This document shows positions 46,419 to 59,052 of a stretch of DNA of 64,000 nucleotides, one piece after another. The position numbers and the translations under genes are program-made. This DNA is from Mycobacterium branderi. GTDB lineage: Bacteria; Actinomycetota; Actinomycetes; Mycobacteriales; Mycobacteriaceae. Location of the stretch: assembly GCF_010728725.1 (NCBI RefSeq), contig NZ_AP022606.1, positions 4,154,001 through 4,218,000 of the forward strand, written 5' to 3'. The notes under the pieces were generated by a model, which made no database searches, was not told where the DNA came from, and saw only the letters and a program-made list of their open reading frames with translations. Within the stretch, counting starts at the first letter, position 1. Each line of letters starts with the position of its first letter.

Positions 46419-47218
46419 TGCGGACCTTCGTTCACAGCACTGCGGACGGCCTGCACCAATGCGTCACCGCACAAGCCTTGATCGGTGCGCAGCCACAGGA
46501 AGTATTCGACGTTGCCCGACGGACCCGGTAGCGGGCTGGCGGTGACGCCGACGGTGTGCCAGCCCAGGTTTTCGGCGCTTCGCGCCACACAGAGCACGGC
46601 GTCGGCGCGCAGTACGGGATCGCGCACCACACCGCCGGCGCCCACCTGGCCTTTGCCCACCTCGAACTGCGGCTTCACCATGGGAACGATATCGGCGTCG
46701 GACGACGCGCATTCAGCCAGCGCAGGCAACACGGTGGTCAGCGAGATGAACGACAGGTCAGCCACTATCACCTCGACCGGGCCGCCGATACTCGACGGCG
46801 ACAAATCCCGGACATTGGTTCGCTCGACGACGACGACCCGTGGATCCGAGCGCAGCGACCACGCCAGCTGACCGTAGCCGACATCGACGGCGATCACTTC
46901 ACAAGCTCCGCGGTCCAGCAGCACTTGAGTGAATCCACCGGTTGACGCGCCGGCGTCCAGACAGCGACGGCCTTCGACGCTGATGCCGAAGATGTCGAGT
47001 GCGCCGATGAGCTTGTGGGCGCCACGCGACACCCAGCTGTGGTCTGCATCGCCGGCGACGCGCAGGGTCGCGGTGACCGCGACCGCGGTGGCGGGTTTGA
47101 CCGCCGGCATGCCGTCGATGCTCACCTTGCCGGCGCCGATCAGTTCGGCGGCCTGCTGGCGAGATCGCGCCAGCCCGCGCCGAACCAGTTCGACGTCAAC
47201 ACGGGCACGCCGTGGCAC
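46415..47218 (-). CDS. tlyA: 2'-O-methyltransferase TlyA
   Basis: This 267-residue protein has an N-terminal S4 domain ([22 protein letters not shown]) and an FtsJ/RrmJ-like methyltransferase ([18 protein letters not shown], then [11 protein letters not shown] and [15 protein letters not shown]). In M. tuberculosis TlyA methylates 16S C1409 and 23S C1920, and its loss gives capreomycin resistance (established there). All motifs are intact. The start is GTG. Confidence 0.96.
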   Translation of the reverse strand: MPRRARVDVELVRRGLARSRQQAAELIGAGKVSIDGMPAVKPATAVAVTATLRVAGDADHSWVSRGAHKLIGALDIFGISVEGRRCLDAGASTGGFTQVLLDRGACEVIAVDVGYGQLAWSLRSDPRVVVVERTNVRDLSPSSIGGPVEVIVADLSFISLTTVLPALAECASSDADIVPMVKPQFEVGKGQVGAGGVVRDPVLRADAVLCVARSAENLGWHTVGVTASPLPGPSGNVEYFLWLRTDQGLCGDALVQAVRSAVNEGPQ

Positions 47219-47225
47219 CGCGCAC

Positions 47226-47402
47226 TCAGCCCTTCTCCGCCATCTCCAGGGCGCGCACCAGCGTGTCGTGTGCCGCGGAAAGCCGCCGCGCTATGTCCTC
47301 GAGTTTGGCCTCGTCAAGCTCGTTCTCGCCGTCGGCAAGCTCGGGCAGTTCGGCGAGCACAGCGTCGATCTGGGCGCGAATCTGATCAGGTTCCGTAGTC
47401 AT
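47226..47402 (-). CDS. Small conserved acidic protein (Rv1693-like)
   Basis: This 58-residue protein starts MTTEPDQIRAQIDAVLAELP and is entirely helical and acidic, ending RALEMAEKG. It occupies the Rv1693 position between the HAD phosphatase and tlyA, with 7 bp to tlyA. No function is known. Upstream in-frame starts are rejected because they fall within the phosphatase end. Confidence 0.8.
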   Translation of the reverse strand: MTTEPDQIRAQIDAVLAELPELADGENELDEAKLEDIARRLSAAHDTLVRALEMAEKG

Positions 47403-47424
47403 TGCGCTCCTAACGCTAGCCGAT

Positions 47425-48444
47425 TTACACCAGAGACCAGCGCTGCAGGGCGTCGCGGGCCGCGTCGTCACCGGGCTCGACAGTGACGGGACCATCGCCG
47501 GCGGGCGCTTGCCACACCGCGCTGGCGACGGCGCGAACCACCGACAGGCCGTCGCTGTCCTCGTCGTCTCCGCGGGTGGTGACTCTCACCGTTCCGTCGC
47601 GGAACTCGACATGCCAGGCTCGCTGCGGCGCAACCTCAAGCATGTCGGTGTCCTGGTGCAGGGAGCGCAGATCGTGTCCGATATGAGTGGGCCGTTGTGC
47701 CGGTATGGCGTGCACCGCATCACGCGCGGAGTTGACCCCGGTGAGCACCATGATGCTGGGCAGCCCCGCCGCATTGGCGCCGGCGATATCCGTGTCCAAC
47801 CGGTCGCCGACCACCAGCGGTGCGCGAAAGTCGCCGCGCGCCAACGCATCCTTGATCAAGGCGGGCGACGGTTTGCCGGCTATTTGCGGTTCGGCGTCGG
47901 TAGCGGTTTTCAGCGCGGCCACCATAGACCCGTTGCCGGGCAGCAGTCCGCGCTCCGACGGCAGGGTGGGATCGACGTTCGCCGCCACCCACAGCGCCCC
48001 GGCCCTGATGGCCAATGCGGCCTCGGCCAGGTCGGTCCAACAGGTTTGCGGCGAATGGCCTTGCACGACGGCGTCGGGTTTGTCCTGCGAGAGCCGCACC
48101 GGCCGCAAGCCGACCGCGGCGATCTCGTTGGCCAGCGACTCGGTGCCGACGATCAGCACCCGCGAGTCGGGGGACAGCTGGCCGGCGAGCACATGGGCGG
48201 CGGTCTGCGCGCTGGTGACGACGGCGTCGCCGGTGGCGTCCAGGCCCAGGTCGCGCAGATGGGCCGCCACCTCGTCCGCGCTACGGGAGGCATTGTTGGT
48301 GATGAACAGCTTGCGGCCGGGCGCCTTGTCCAGCGACTCCGCCGCGCCCTCGGTGAGTTGGTGACCGCGAAACACCGTGCCGTCGAGATCCAGAAGCAGG
48401 CAATCATATTCCTGCGCAAGCGTTCCCACGTCAGCCGAGCTCAC
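47425..48444 (-). CDS. HAD-IIA phosphatase (glycerol-3-phosphate phosphatase type)
   Basis: This 339-residue protein has the HAD nucleophile motif LLLDLDGTVFRG, motif II ITNNASRS, and late motifs GKPSPALI and VVGDRLDTDIAGANAAG. It is the Rv1692 counterpart, reported as a glycerol-3-phosphate phosphatase in membrane-lipid recycling. A C-terminal extension of about 80 residues after the HAD core is also expected there. GTG 48444 overlaps the TPR-like gene by 14 bp. Confidence 0.93.
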   Translation of the reverse strand: MSSADVGTLAQEYDCLLLDLDGTVFRGHQLTEGAAESLDKAPGRKLFITNNASRSADEVAAHLRDLGLDATGDAVVTSAQTAAHVLAGQLSPDSRVLIVGTESLANEIAAVGLRPVRLSQDKPDAVVQGHSPQTCWTDLAEAALAIRAGALWVAANVDPTLPSERGLLPGNGSMVAALKTATDAEPQIAGKPSPALIKDALARGDFRAPLVVGDRLDTDIAGANAAGLPSIMVLTGVNSARDAVHAIPAQRPTHIGHDLRSLHQDTDMLEVAPQRAWHVEFRDGTVRVTTRGDDEDSDGLSVVRAVASAVWQAPAGDGPVTVEPGDDAARDALQRWSLV

Positions 48445-49210
48445 TCACGCGGTCTTCGGCGTCGGTGACGCCGTCGATATCGGCGGCGGCGGCGCGCAGG
48501 AACCACTGCAGCGCCTCGTCGCCGCGGTCGAGGGCCAGCAGTGTGTCGGCGTAGGCGTAGAACAGCCGAGCGGCGGTCGTCCCGGTACGCGCGGGATCGA
48601 GCTGCGGGGTGGATAGCACCATCAGCGCCTGTTCGAGCTGGCCGAGGTCCGCGCGGGCGCCGGCCGCGACGATGCGCATTTCGTCGGCGTCATCGCCGGA
48701 CAGCTGCGCCGCTTCGGGGCCGCGCGCCAACTCGACGGCGCGCTCGGGCCGGCCGAGACCGCGTTCGCAGTCGGCGATCAGCGGAAGCAGCGGCGACTTG
48801 CTGCCCATCCGGCGGGCGGCTCGCAGCTCGGCCAGGGCTTGCGCCCAGTCGCCGCAGTGGTAAGCGGCGATCCCGACGGCTTCCCGGACCGCGGCGATGC
48901 GGCCGGACCGGGCGCGGGCCGCCCGTGCATGCTCCAGCGCGGCGTGCGGGTCCTCGTCGAGCAGCTCGCCCGCGGCGACTAAATGGCGGGCCACCGCATC
49001 GGCGGTGGCGCGGTCCAAAGTGCTGAGCTCACGCCGGATTTCGGGCGCGAGTTGGCGCGGCTCGATGTCGGATGGGACCGGCGGCGTGGCGCGCGTGTCG
49101 TCTTTGCGCGGAGGTTGCGGCTGGGCTCTGCGCGCGCGACCCGGACCCGAACGGGGCCCACGCCGCGGCGCCCGTTCCTCCCTGCCGTTAGGCGTGTCCA
49201 CTCGTGCCAT
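48431..49210 (-). CDS. TPR-like protein (Rv1691-type)
   Basis: This 259-residue protein has a basic, disordered N-terminus (RRGPRSGPGRARRAQ) followed by helical repeats with TPR spacing (ARHLVAAGELLDEDPHAALEHA, then AYHCGDWAQALAELRAARR and AARLFYAYADTLLALDRGDEAL). Such proteins bridge other proteins. ATG 49210 follows GGAGG closely. It is the first protein gene after the rRNA operon terminator and heads the chain to recN. Confidence 0.87.
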   Translation of the reverse strand: MARVDTPNGREERAPRRGPRSGPGRARRAQPQPPRKDDTRATPPVPSDIEPRQLAPEIRRELSTLDRATADAVARHLVAAGELLDEDPHAALEHARAARARSGRIAAVREAVGIAAYHCGDWAQALAELRAARRMGSKSPLLPLIADCERGLGRPERAVELARGPEAAQLSGDDADEMRIVAAGARADLGQLEQALMVLSTPQLDPARTGTTAARLFYAYADTLLALDRGDEALQWFLRAAAADIDGVTDAEDRVSELG

Positions 49211-49301
49211 TCACCTCCGGTTGCGTCCCCGCGCTAAAGGATACGGGTACATTCAACGGCGCCATAATTAAGCACCGAAGAAGCGCAATTTCTGCGAATT
49301 G

Positions 49302-49330
49302 AAAAAGGGCACCTTGTGGGTGCCCTTTTT
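49302..49330 (-). terminator. rRNA operon intrinsic terminator
   Basis: A perfect 12-bp stem AAAAAGGGCACC / GGTGCCCTTTTT with a 5-base loop lies 6 bp beyond the 5S gene. In the minus direction it ends in a T-run, a textbook Rho-independent terminator, rare in mycobacteria outside rRNA operons. The symmetric A/T ends make it potentially bidirectional. Confidence 0.92.
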
Positions 49331-49335
49331 GTGGG

Positions 49336-49452
49336 TGTTCGGCGGTGTCCTACTTTTCCACCCGGGGTGGGTAGTATCATCGGCGCTGGCAGGCTTAGCT
49401 TCCGGGTTCGGGATGGGGCCGGGCGTTTCCCTGCCGCTATGGACCGCCGTAA
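49336..49452 (-). rRNA. rrf: 5S ribosomal RNA
   Basis: On the minus strand the sequence begins TTACGGCGG and runs through CAGGGAAACGCCCGGCC, GGAAGCTAAGCC and GTAGGACACCGCCGAACA, matching mycobacterial 5S over about 117 nt. The ends pair with each other as expected. It lies about 75 bp downstream of the 23S gene and just before the terminator. Confidence 0.96.
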
Positions 49453-49527
49453 CTTTATTGAATTCTATTCTAGTTTAGTTGTTGGTGGTGGGGTGGGGTT
49501 GTGGGGGTTGTGGTGTGGTTGCGTGTG

Positions 49528-54438
<4,911 letters not shown>

Positions 54439-54534
54439 CCATTCAGAGAAACAACCTGACAAACAAACAAAAACCACACCCCAACCACGGGGCAGTCAAG
54501 GCATGGCAAAAAACAACAACAAACAAAACCACCA

Positions 54535-54562
54535 AACACACTATTGAGTTCTCAAACAACAC
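54535..54562 (-). promoter_or_regulatory. rrn leader antitermination region (boxA-like)
   Basis: The minus strand reads GTTTGAGAACTCAATAGTGT, the conserved leader element of mycobacterial rRNA operons that includes the Nus-factor boxA equivalent. It lies about 100 bp upstream of the 16S 5' end. Its function is assigned by likeness to known leaders. Confidence 0.65.
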
Positions 54563-54632
54563 CCGCATCCCAGCGGCCGCGCAACCAGCCCGCGGCGATT
54601 GCCGCGAACTGACAGAGCGGACAGGTGGAACA

Positions 54633-54675
54633 TCCTCGAATGCCGAGGTATTCCTCGAATGCCGAGGTATTCCTC
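54633..54675. repeat. Tandem 19-bp hairpin repeat in the rRNA leader
   Basis: A 19-bp unit (TCCTCGAATGCCGAGGTAT on the plus strand) occurs twice head to tail without a mismatch, followed by the first five bases of a third copy. Each unit contains CCTCG-N5-CGAGG, so the transcript can form two adjacent small stem-loops. It lies 37-80 bases downstream of the predicted transcription start. Confidence 0.85.
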
Positions 54676-54719
54676 AGGGATGCCGTCGCGTCGCGGACCC
54701 GCCGCAGCGCGACGACAAC

Positions 54720-54748
54720 AAGTTACGCGAGGGGAAACTGAGAGTCAA
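54720..54748 (-). promoter_or_regulatory. rRNA operon promoter
   Basis: On the minus strand TTGACT (54748-54743) is followed after exactly 17 bp by TAACTT (54725-54720), a near-consensus SigA promoter. Transcription should begin near 54712, giving a leader of about 275 nt before 16S. It lies only about 37 bp past the tyrS stop. Only one promoter is evident, as expected for an rrnB-type operon. Confidence 0.8.
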
Positions 54749-54784
54749 ATGGGCTGCTAGATCCCGAGTTTCGGCTCGCGATGG

Positions 54785-56056
54785 TCAGTCAACGCGCTCG
54801 ACGCCGGCGATGTTCCGCTTGCCCCGGCGCAGCACCAGCCACCGCCCGTGCAGGAAGTCGGTTGGCTGTGGCGCCCAGTCCTCGTCGCCGATCTTGGTGT
54901 TGTTGACCGCCACCCCGCCCTCGGCGATCGTGCGCCGTGCGGCGCCCTTGCTCGCGCACAGGCCGCTGGCCACCAGCAGGTCGACAATCCCATCCGGCGC
55001 GCCGGGCTTCAGCTCCGCGACCGGGGTTTCCCGCAACGCGGCGGTCAGCGTGGCCTCGTCCAGGCGCGCTAGCTCGCCGCGGCCGAACAACGCCCGGCTG
55101 GCATGTTCGACGGCCTCGGTGGCCGTCTCGCCGTGCACGAGCGTGGTGAGCTCGCGGGCCAGCCGCCGTTGCGCGGCCCGCTCCTGCGGCCGGTCGACGG
55201 TCGCCTGCTCCAGCTCGGCCAGCTCGTCGGCGGACAGGAAAGTGAACCAGCGCAGGTACCGGATGACGTCGGAGTCGGCGGTGTTGACGAAGTACTGGTA
55301 CCAGGCGTACGGCGTCGTCAGCTCCGGATCCAGCCACACGTTGCCGCCGCCAGTGGACTTCCCGAACTTCGTGCCGTCGGCGGAGGTCACCAGCGGGACC
55401 GTCAGCGCATGCACGCTCGCACCGAGCTTTTGGCGCACCAAGCGGACCCCGGCGACGATGTTGCCCCACTGGTCCGACCCCCCGATCTGCAGCACGCAGT
55501 TATGGCGCCGGTATAGCTCCACGTAGTCGTTGGCCTGCAAGAGCATGTAGCTGAATTCGGTGTAGGAGATGCCCTCGCCCTCGAGGCGGCGCCGGATGGT
55601 GTCGCGGTCGAGCATCACGTTGACCGAGAAGTGTTTTCCGATGTCGCGCAGAAGCTCGATCGCCGACATGCCGCTGGTCCACTCGAGGTTGTTTTCGACG
55701 ATCGCGCCGGTCGGTGAATCGTCGAAGTCGACGAACCGTTCCAGCTGGCCGCGGATCCGGTCCGTCCAGTCCAAGACCGTCTCCGCGGCGTTGAGCACGC
55801 GCTCGCCGCTGTCTCGCGGATCGCCGATCAGGCCGGTGGCGCCGCCGGCGAGCACGATCGGCCGGTGCCCCGCGCGCTGGAAGCGGCGCAGCGCCAAGAG
55901 CGGCACCAGGTGTCCGGCGTGCAGGCTCGGTGCGGTGGGGTCAAACCCCGCGTAGAGGGTGATAGGTCCTTGGGCGACGGCGGCGGCCAGCGCGTCGGGG
56001 TCGGTGGACTGCGCAATCAGCCCGCGCCAGCTCAGCTCGTCGAGGATCGTGCCCAT
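54785..56056 (-). CDS. tyrS: Tyrosyl-tRNA synthetase
   Basis: This 423-residue class I synthetase has the HIGH-type motif SLHAGHL at 45-51, the tyrosine-binding [15 protein letters not shown], the KMSKS-type motif KFGKSTGG and a C-terminal S4 domain ([26 protein letters not shown]). It charges tRNA-Tyr. ATG 56056 gives the standard [12 protein letters not shown] start, 23 bp after the mpg stop. The rRNA promoter lies immediately downstream, so read-through into the rRNA operon is possible. Confidence 0.97.
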   Translation of the reverse strand: MGTILDELSWRGLIAQSTDPDALAAAVAQGPITLYAGFDPTAPSLHAGHLVPLLALRRFQRAGHRPIVLAGGATGLIGDPRDSGERVLNAAETVLDWTDRIRGQLERFVDFDDSPTGAIVENNLEWTSGMSAIELLRDIGKHFSVNVMLDRDTIRRRLEGEGISYTEFSYMLLQANDYVELYRRHNCVLQIGGSDQWGNIVAGVRLVRQKLGASVHALTVPLVTSADGTKFGKSTGGGNVWLDPELTTPYAWYQYFVNTADSDVIRYLRWFTFLSADELAELEQATVDRPQERAAQRRLARELTTLVHGETATEAVEHASRALFGRGELARLDEATLTAALRETPVAELKPGAPDGIVDLLVASGLCASKGAARRTIAEGGVAVNNTKIGDEDWAPQPTDFLHGRWLVLRRGKRNIAGVERVD

Positions 56057-56079
56057 GGATAGATCTTCTCCGATCTTCG

Positions 56080-56691
56080 CTAATCGCTGGCCCCTGGGGC
56101 GGGTGCTCGGGGGCTGCGCCGGTAGGCCGAGACCTCCGGCCGGCCCTGCAGCCACAACCGCCATGGCCGGTCGGCCGCGACGCTGATCCCTACCCGTGGA
56201 CCCGCGACCCCCGCAACGACGTCGTTGAGCTCGAGCCGCACCGGGCTGTTCGGGTCGAACAGGTCGATCCCGTTGTCGTCCATCGTGATTCCCAGCGCCG
56301 AGCACAGATTCCCCGGCCCACGGGCCAGCGCAAAGGTCCGCGCCGCGTCGCCTCGCCGCGAGCGGGCGACGTCGATGCCGCTTTGGATGGCACCGGCGCG
56401 CAGCAGGACGGCGGCCGCTGTGCCATCGGGACCGCAGGCCACGTTGGCACACACGTGAATGCCGTGGCTGCGGTAGGTGTAGAGCCGACCGGGCGGCCCG
56501 AACATCACCGCGTTGCGGCCGCTGATCCCGCGATATGAGTGCGCCGCAGCGTCCGGCCATGGGCCGTCCGGAACCCCGCCATAGGCCTCGACCTCGACGA
56601 TCATCGCGCTGACGCCGCGACCGGTCAGGGTGGCGCCCAGCAGCCGCCGCGCGGCCGACAGCGGGTCGCCGGCTAGTTCGTCAGCGCTCAC
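56080..56691 (-). CDS. mpg: 3-methyladenine DNA glycosylase (AAG/MPG type)
   Basis: This 203-residue protein has the AAG fold motifs [39 protein letters not shown] (DNA-intercalating Tyr) and [13 protein letters not shown]. It removes alkylated purines as the Rv1688 counterpart. GTG 56691 is preferred to longer starts because it gives the usual short N-terminus and leaves room for the divergent ABC-operon promoter. It is coded just ahead of tyrS, probably co-transcribed. Confidence 0.92.
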   Translation of the reverse strand: MSADELAGDPLSAARRLLGATLTGRGVSAMIVEVEAYGGVPDGPWPDAAAHSYRGISGRNAVMFGPPGRLYTYRSHGIHVCANVACGPDGTAAAVLLRAGAIQSGIDVARSRRGDAARTFALARGPGNLCSALGITMDDNGIDLFDPNSPVRLELNDVVAGVAGPRVGISVAADRPWRLWLQGRPEVSAYRRSPRAPAPGASD

Positions 56692-56712
56692 CGGAGAGAT
56701 TCTGCCTGCCTC

Positions 56713-56741
56713 TTGACAGCCGACTCGGCAAGGCGGATATT
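56713..56741 (+). promoter_or_regulatory. Promoter of the ABC exporter-TetR operon
   Basis: TTGACA at 56713-56718 is followed after 17 bp by GATATT at 56736-56741. The predicted start of transcription, 6-7 bp further, coincides with the ATG at 56748, so the message is probably leaderless. The -10 overlaps the long palindromic operator. Confidence 0.75.
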
Positions 56742-56772
56742 CATCACATGATGACTTCATCAAGTGATGAAT
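56739..56772. promoter_or_regulatory. Nested palindromic operator over the start codon
   Basis: This 34-bp near-palindrome has outer arms ATTCATCAC and GTGATGAAT (9 bp, perfect) and an inner inverted repeat TGATGA-CT-TCATCA, with only four mismatched positions overall. It spans the -10 tail, the transcription start and the first eight codons of the ABC ATPase gene. Two TetR dimers could bind, and the TetR coded third in the operon is the obvious candidate. Confidence 0.8.
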
Positions 56773-57512
56773 TGCTTGCGCGGGGCGCCGACGCGGCGGT
56801 CGACATCCGTCATCTGCGGGTGATTCGCGGGAAACGCCCTGCGCTGCATGACTTCTCGGTGCAGATCGCTCGCGGGACCATCACCGGGCTGCTGGGCCCG
56901 TCCGGCTGCGGCAAGACCACGCTCATGCGCTGCATCGTCGGTACTCAGATCGTGGCGTCGGGAAACGTCACCGTCCTGGGACACCCCGCGGGTTCGGCCC
57001 CGTTGCGGCGGCGGGTCGGCTATATGCCGCAGGACCCGACGATCTACAACGACTTGCGCGTCGTCGACAACGTTCGCTACTTCGCGTCGCTGTACGGTTT
57101 CGACGCCCACGCCGCCGACGCCGCGATCGAGCGGGTGGGGCTGACCGATCACAGCACCGCCTACTGCGGGAATCTCTCCGGTGGTCAGCGCACCCGGGCG
57201 TCGCTGGCGTGCGCGCTGGTCTGCCGGCCGGAGCTGCTCGTGCTCGACGAACCGACCGTCGGCCTGGACCCCGTACTGCGGGTGGATCTGTGGGAGCAGT
57301 TCCACGACCTCGCCCGCGGCGGGACCACGCTGCTGGTCTCCAGTCACGTCATGGACGAAGCCGACCACTGCGGTGACCTGTTGCTGATGCGCGACGGTCA
57401 TTTGGTCGCCCACACCACCCCGACCCAACTACGAGAGGACACCGGATGCACGGGACTCGAGGAAGCGTTTCTGTCCATCATCAAACGCAGCACCGCGCGC
57501 CGAGCCGGCTAG
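56748..57512 (+). CDS. ABC transporter ATP-binding protein
   Basis: This 254-residue protein has a Walker [16 protein letters not shown] near residue 49, the signature [14 protein letters not shown], Walker [14 protein letters not shown] and an H-loop [10 protein letters not shown]. It corresponds to Rv1687c and pairs with the permease that overlaps its 3' end by 67 bp. The ATG at 56748 (56751 is equal) lies within the operator. It powers export of an unknown substrate, by analogy a drug or lipid. Confidence 0.93.
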   Translation: MMTSSSDELLARGADAAVDIRHLRVIRGKRPALHDFSVQIARGTITGLLGPSGCGKTTLMRCIVGTQIVASGNVTVLGHPAGSAPLRRRVGYMPQDPTIYNDLRVVDNVRYFASLYGFDAHAADAAIERVGLTDHSTAYCGNLSGGQRTRASLACALVCRPELLVLDEPTVGLDPVLRVDLWEQFHDLARGGTTLLVSSHVMDEADHCGDLLLMRDGHLVAHTTPTQLREDTGCTGLEEAFLSIIKRSTARRAG

Positions 57513-58264
57513 GGCTGCAGGCCTACGCCGCCACCACAGCGCGGATTTTGCGGCAGTTGGCCGCCGACCGGCGCAGCGTCGCGATGATCGTGCTGGTGCC
57601 GGTTCTCGTCATCACGCTGATGTACTTCATGTTCGAGAACGCGCCGCACCGCCCCGGCACACCGTCGCCGTTCAACAACGCCTGCCTGATCCTGCTGGGG
57701 CTTTTCCCGCTGTTTTTGATGTTCATCATCACGTCGATCACGATGCAGCGGGAACGAGCATCGGGAACGCTGGAGCGGATCCTGACCACTCCGCTGCGTC
57801 GGCTCGACCTGTTGATGGCCTACGGCAGCGCGTTCTCGACTGCTGCTGCGGCGCAAGCGATTCTGGCCTGCATCGTCTCGTTCTGGTTCCTCGGCTTCGA
57901 CACCGCCGGCAGCCCCGTGTGGGTGTTCGTGATCGCGATCGTCAACGCGGTGCTGGGCGTCGGGCTGGGTTTGTTGTGTAGTGCGTTCGCCCGCACGGAA
58001 TTTCAGGCCGTGCAGTTCATCCCGTTGGTGATGGTGCCGCAGCTGCTGCTGGCCGGGATCATCGTCCCGCGGGCGCTGATGGCGACCTGGCTGCAGTGGA
58101 TCAGCAATGTCCTGCCCGCCAGTTATGCCCTGGAGGCGCTGCAGCAGGTGGGCGCGCACCCGGAGCTGACCTGGATCGCGGTGCGCGACATCATCGTGGT
58201 GCTGGGCTTCGCGATAGCCGCACTGTGCCTGGCCGCGGCGACATTGCGCCGCCGGACCCCGTAA
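57446..58264 (+). CDS. ABC-2 type permease
   Basis: This 272-residue protein has six predicted spans, beginning with AMIVLVPVLVITLMYFMF, and the ABC-2 landmark MQRERASGTLERILTTPLRRLDLL. The last spans are IIVVLGFAIAALCLAAATL. It is the Rv1686c counterpart. ATG 57446 has AGAGGA upstream inside the ATPase gene, and the two genes overlap in different frames, so coupling is expected. It forms the channel of the exporter. Confidence 0.9.
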   Translation: MHGTRGSVSVHHQTQHRAPSRLGLQAYAATTARILRQLAADRRSVAMIVLVPVLVITLMYFMFENAPHRPGTPSPFNNACLILLGLFPLFLMFIITSITMQRERASGTLERILTTPLRRLDLLMAYGSAFSTAAAAQAILACIVSFWFLGFDTAGSPVWVFVIAIVNAVLGVGLGLLCSAFARTEFQAVQFIPLVMVPQLLLAGIIVPRALMATWLQWISNVLPASYALEALQQVGAHPELTWIAVRDIIVVLGFAIAALCLAAATLRRRTP

Positions 58265-58268
58265 TCCG

Positions 58269-58874
58269 GTGGCCAATCGCCGTGGGCGCCCGCCGGGCAC
58301 CTCCGACACCCGCGACCGGATCTTGAAAAGCGCTCGGGAGCTCTTCGCGCGCAACGGGATTCACAAGACGTCGATTCGGGCGGTCGCCGCAGCGGCTGGG
58401 GTGGATTCCGCGCTGGTGCACCACTACTACGGAACCAAGGAACGGCTGTTCGCTGCCGCCATTGAGATCCCGATCGACCCGATGGACATCATCGGCCGGC
58501 TGCGCGAAGTTCCGGTCGAGGAACTGGGCTACACGCTGCCGTCCACCCTGTTGGCGTTGTGGGATTCCGAGCTCGGCACGGGGTTCATCGCGGCGCTGAG
58601 GTCGATCCTGACCGGCTCGGAGGTGAGTCTGTTTCGCTCGTTTATCCAAGAAGTGATCGCCGTCGAGGTGGGCTCGCGCGTCGACAATCCCCCGGGGAGC
58701 GGCGTCATTCGTATCCAGTTTGTCGCCTCCCAGCTGGTGGGCGTGGTGATGGCGCGCTACATCCTGGAACTGGATCCGTTCAAATCCCTACCGGCACAAC
58801 AGATTGCCGAAACCATTGCGCCCAACCTGCAGCGCTACCTCACCGGGGATCTGCCTGGTTGGCCCGCGCCATGA
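58269..58874 (+). CDS. TetR/AcrR family regulator of the ABC operon
   Basis: This 201-residue protein has an N-terminal arm GRPPGTSDTRDRILK and the HTH LFARNGIHKTSIRAVAAAAG, then VDSALVHHYYGTKERLFAAA. It is the Rv1685c counterpart. GTG at 58269 lies 4 bp after the permease stop. As the last gene of the exporter operon it probably autoregulates through the palindrome at 56739. Its 3' end overlaps the opposing Trm112-like gene by 35 bp. Confidence 0.9.
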   Translation: MANRRGRPPGTSDTRDRILKSARELFARNGIHKTSIRAVAAAAGVDSALVHHYYGTKERLFAAAIEIPIDPMDIIGRLREVPVEELGYTLPSTLLALWDSELGTGFIAALRSILTGSEVSLFRSFIQEVIAVEVGSRVDNPPGSGVIRIQFVASQLVGVVMARYILELDPFKSLPAQQIAETIAPNLQRYLTGDLPGWPAP

Positions 58875-59052
58875 GGCTGGCGTGTTCGTCGTCGCCAACC
58901 TCGCGGGCCTCGTCTACGAGCAGCACCGGGATGCCGTCCTCGATCCGGTAGGCGCGCCGCAGCCGCGGGTTGTAGAGCGTGTCGTCGATCAGCAGCAGCG
59001 GACCGCGGTCGGCGGGGCACACCAGGATGCTCAGCAGGGCGTCGTCGATCAT
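58840..59052 (-). CDS. Trm112 family protein (Rv1684-like)
   Basis: This 70-residue protein reads DDALLSILVCPADRGPLLLIDDTLYNPRLRRAYRI with a single zinc-knuckle-like Cys (ILVCP) and ends DEHASLMARANQ. Trm112/YcaR-like proteins act as small partners of methyltransferases or are of unknown role in bacteria. The canonical four-Cys set is reduced to one here, so zinc binding is doubtful. Its ATG overlaps the stop of the large upstream gene by 4 bp. Confidence 0.85.
   Translation of the reverse strand: MIDDALLSILVCPADRGPLLLIDDTLYNPRLRRAYRIEDGIPVLLVDEAREVGDDEHASLMARANQADPR

Noticed and set aside
54633..54675. Two spaced identical repeats as a CRISPR
   Set aside because: The copies are directly adjacent with no spacers, lie in an rRNA leader, and no cas genes occur in the window.
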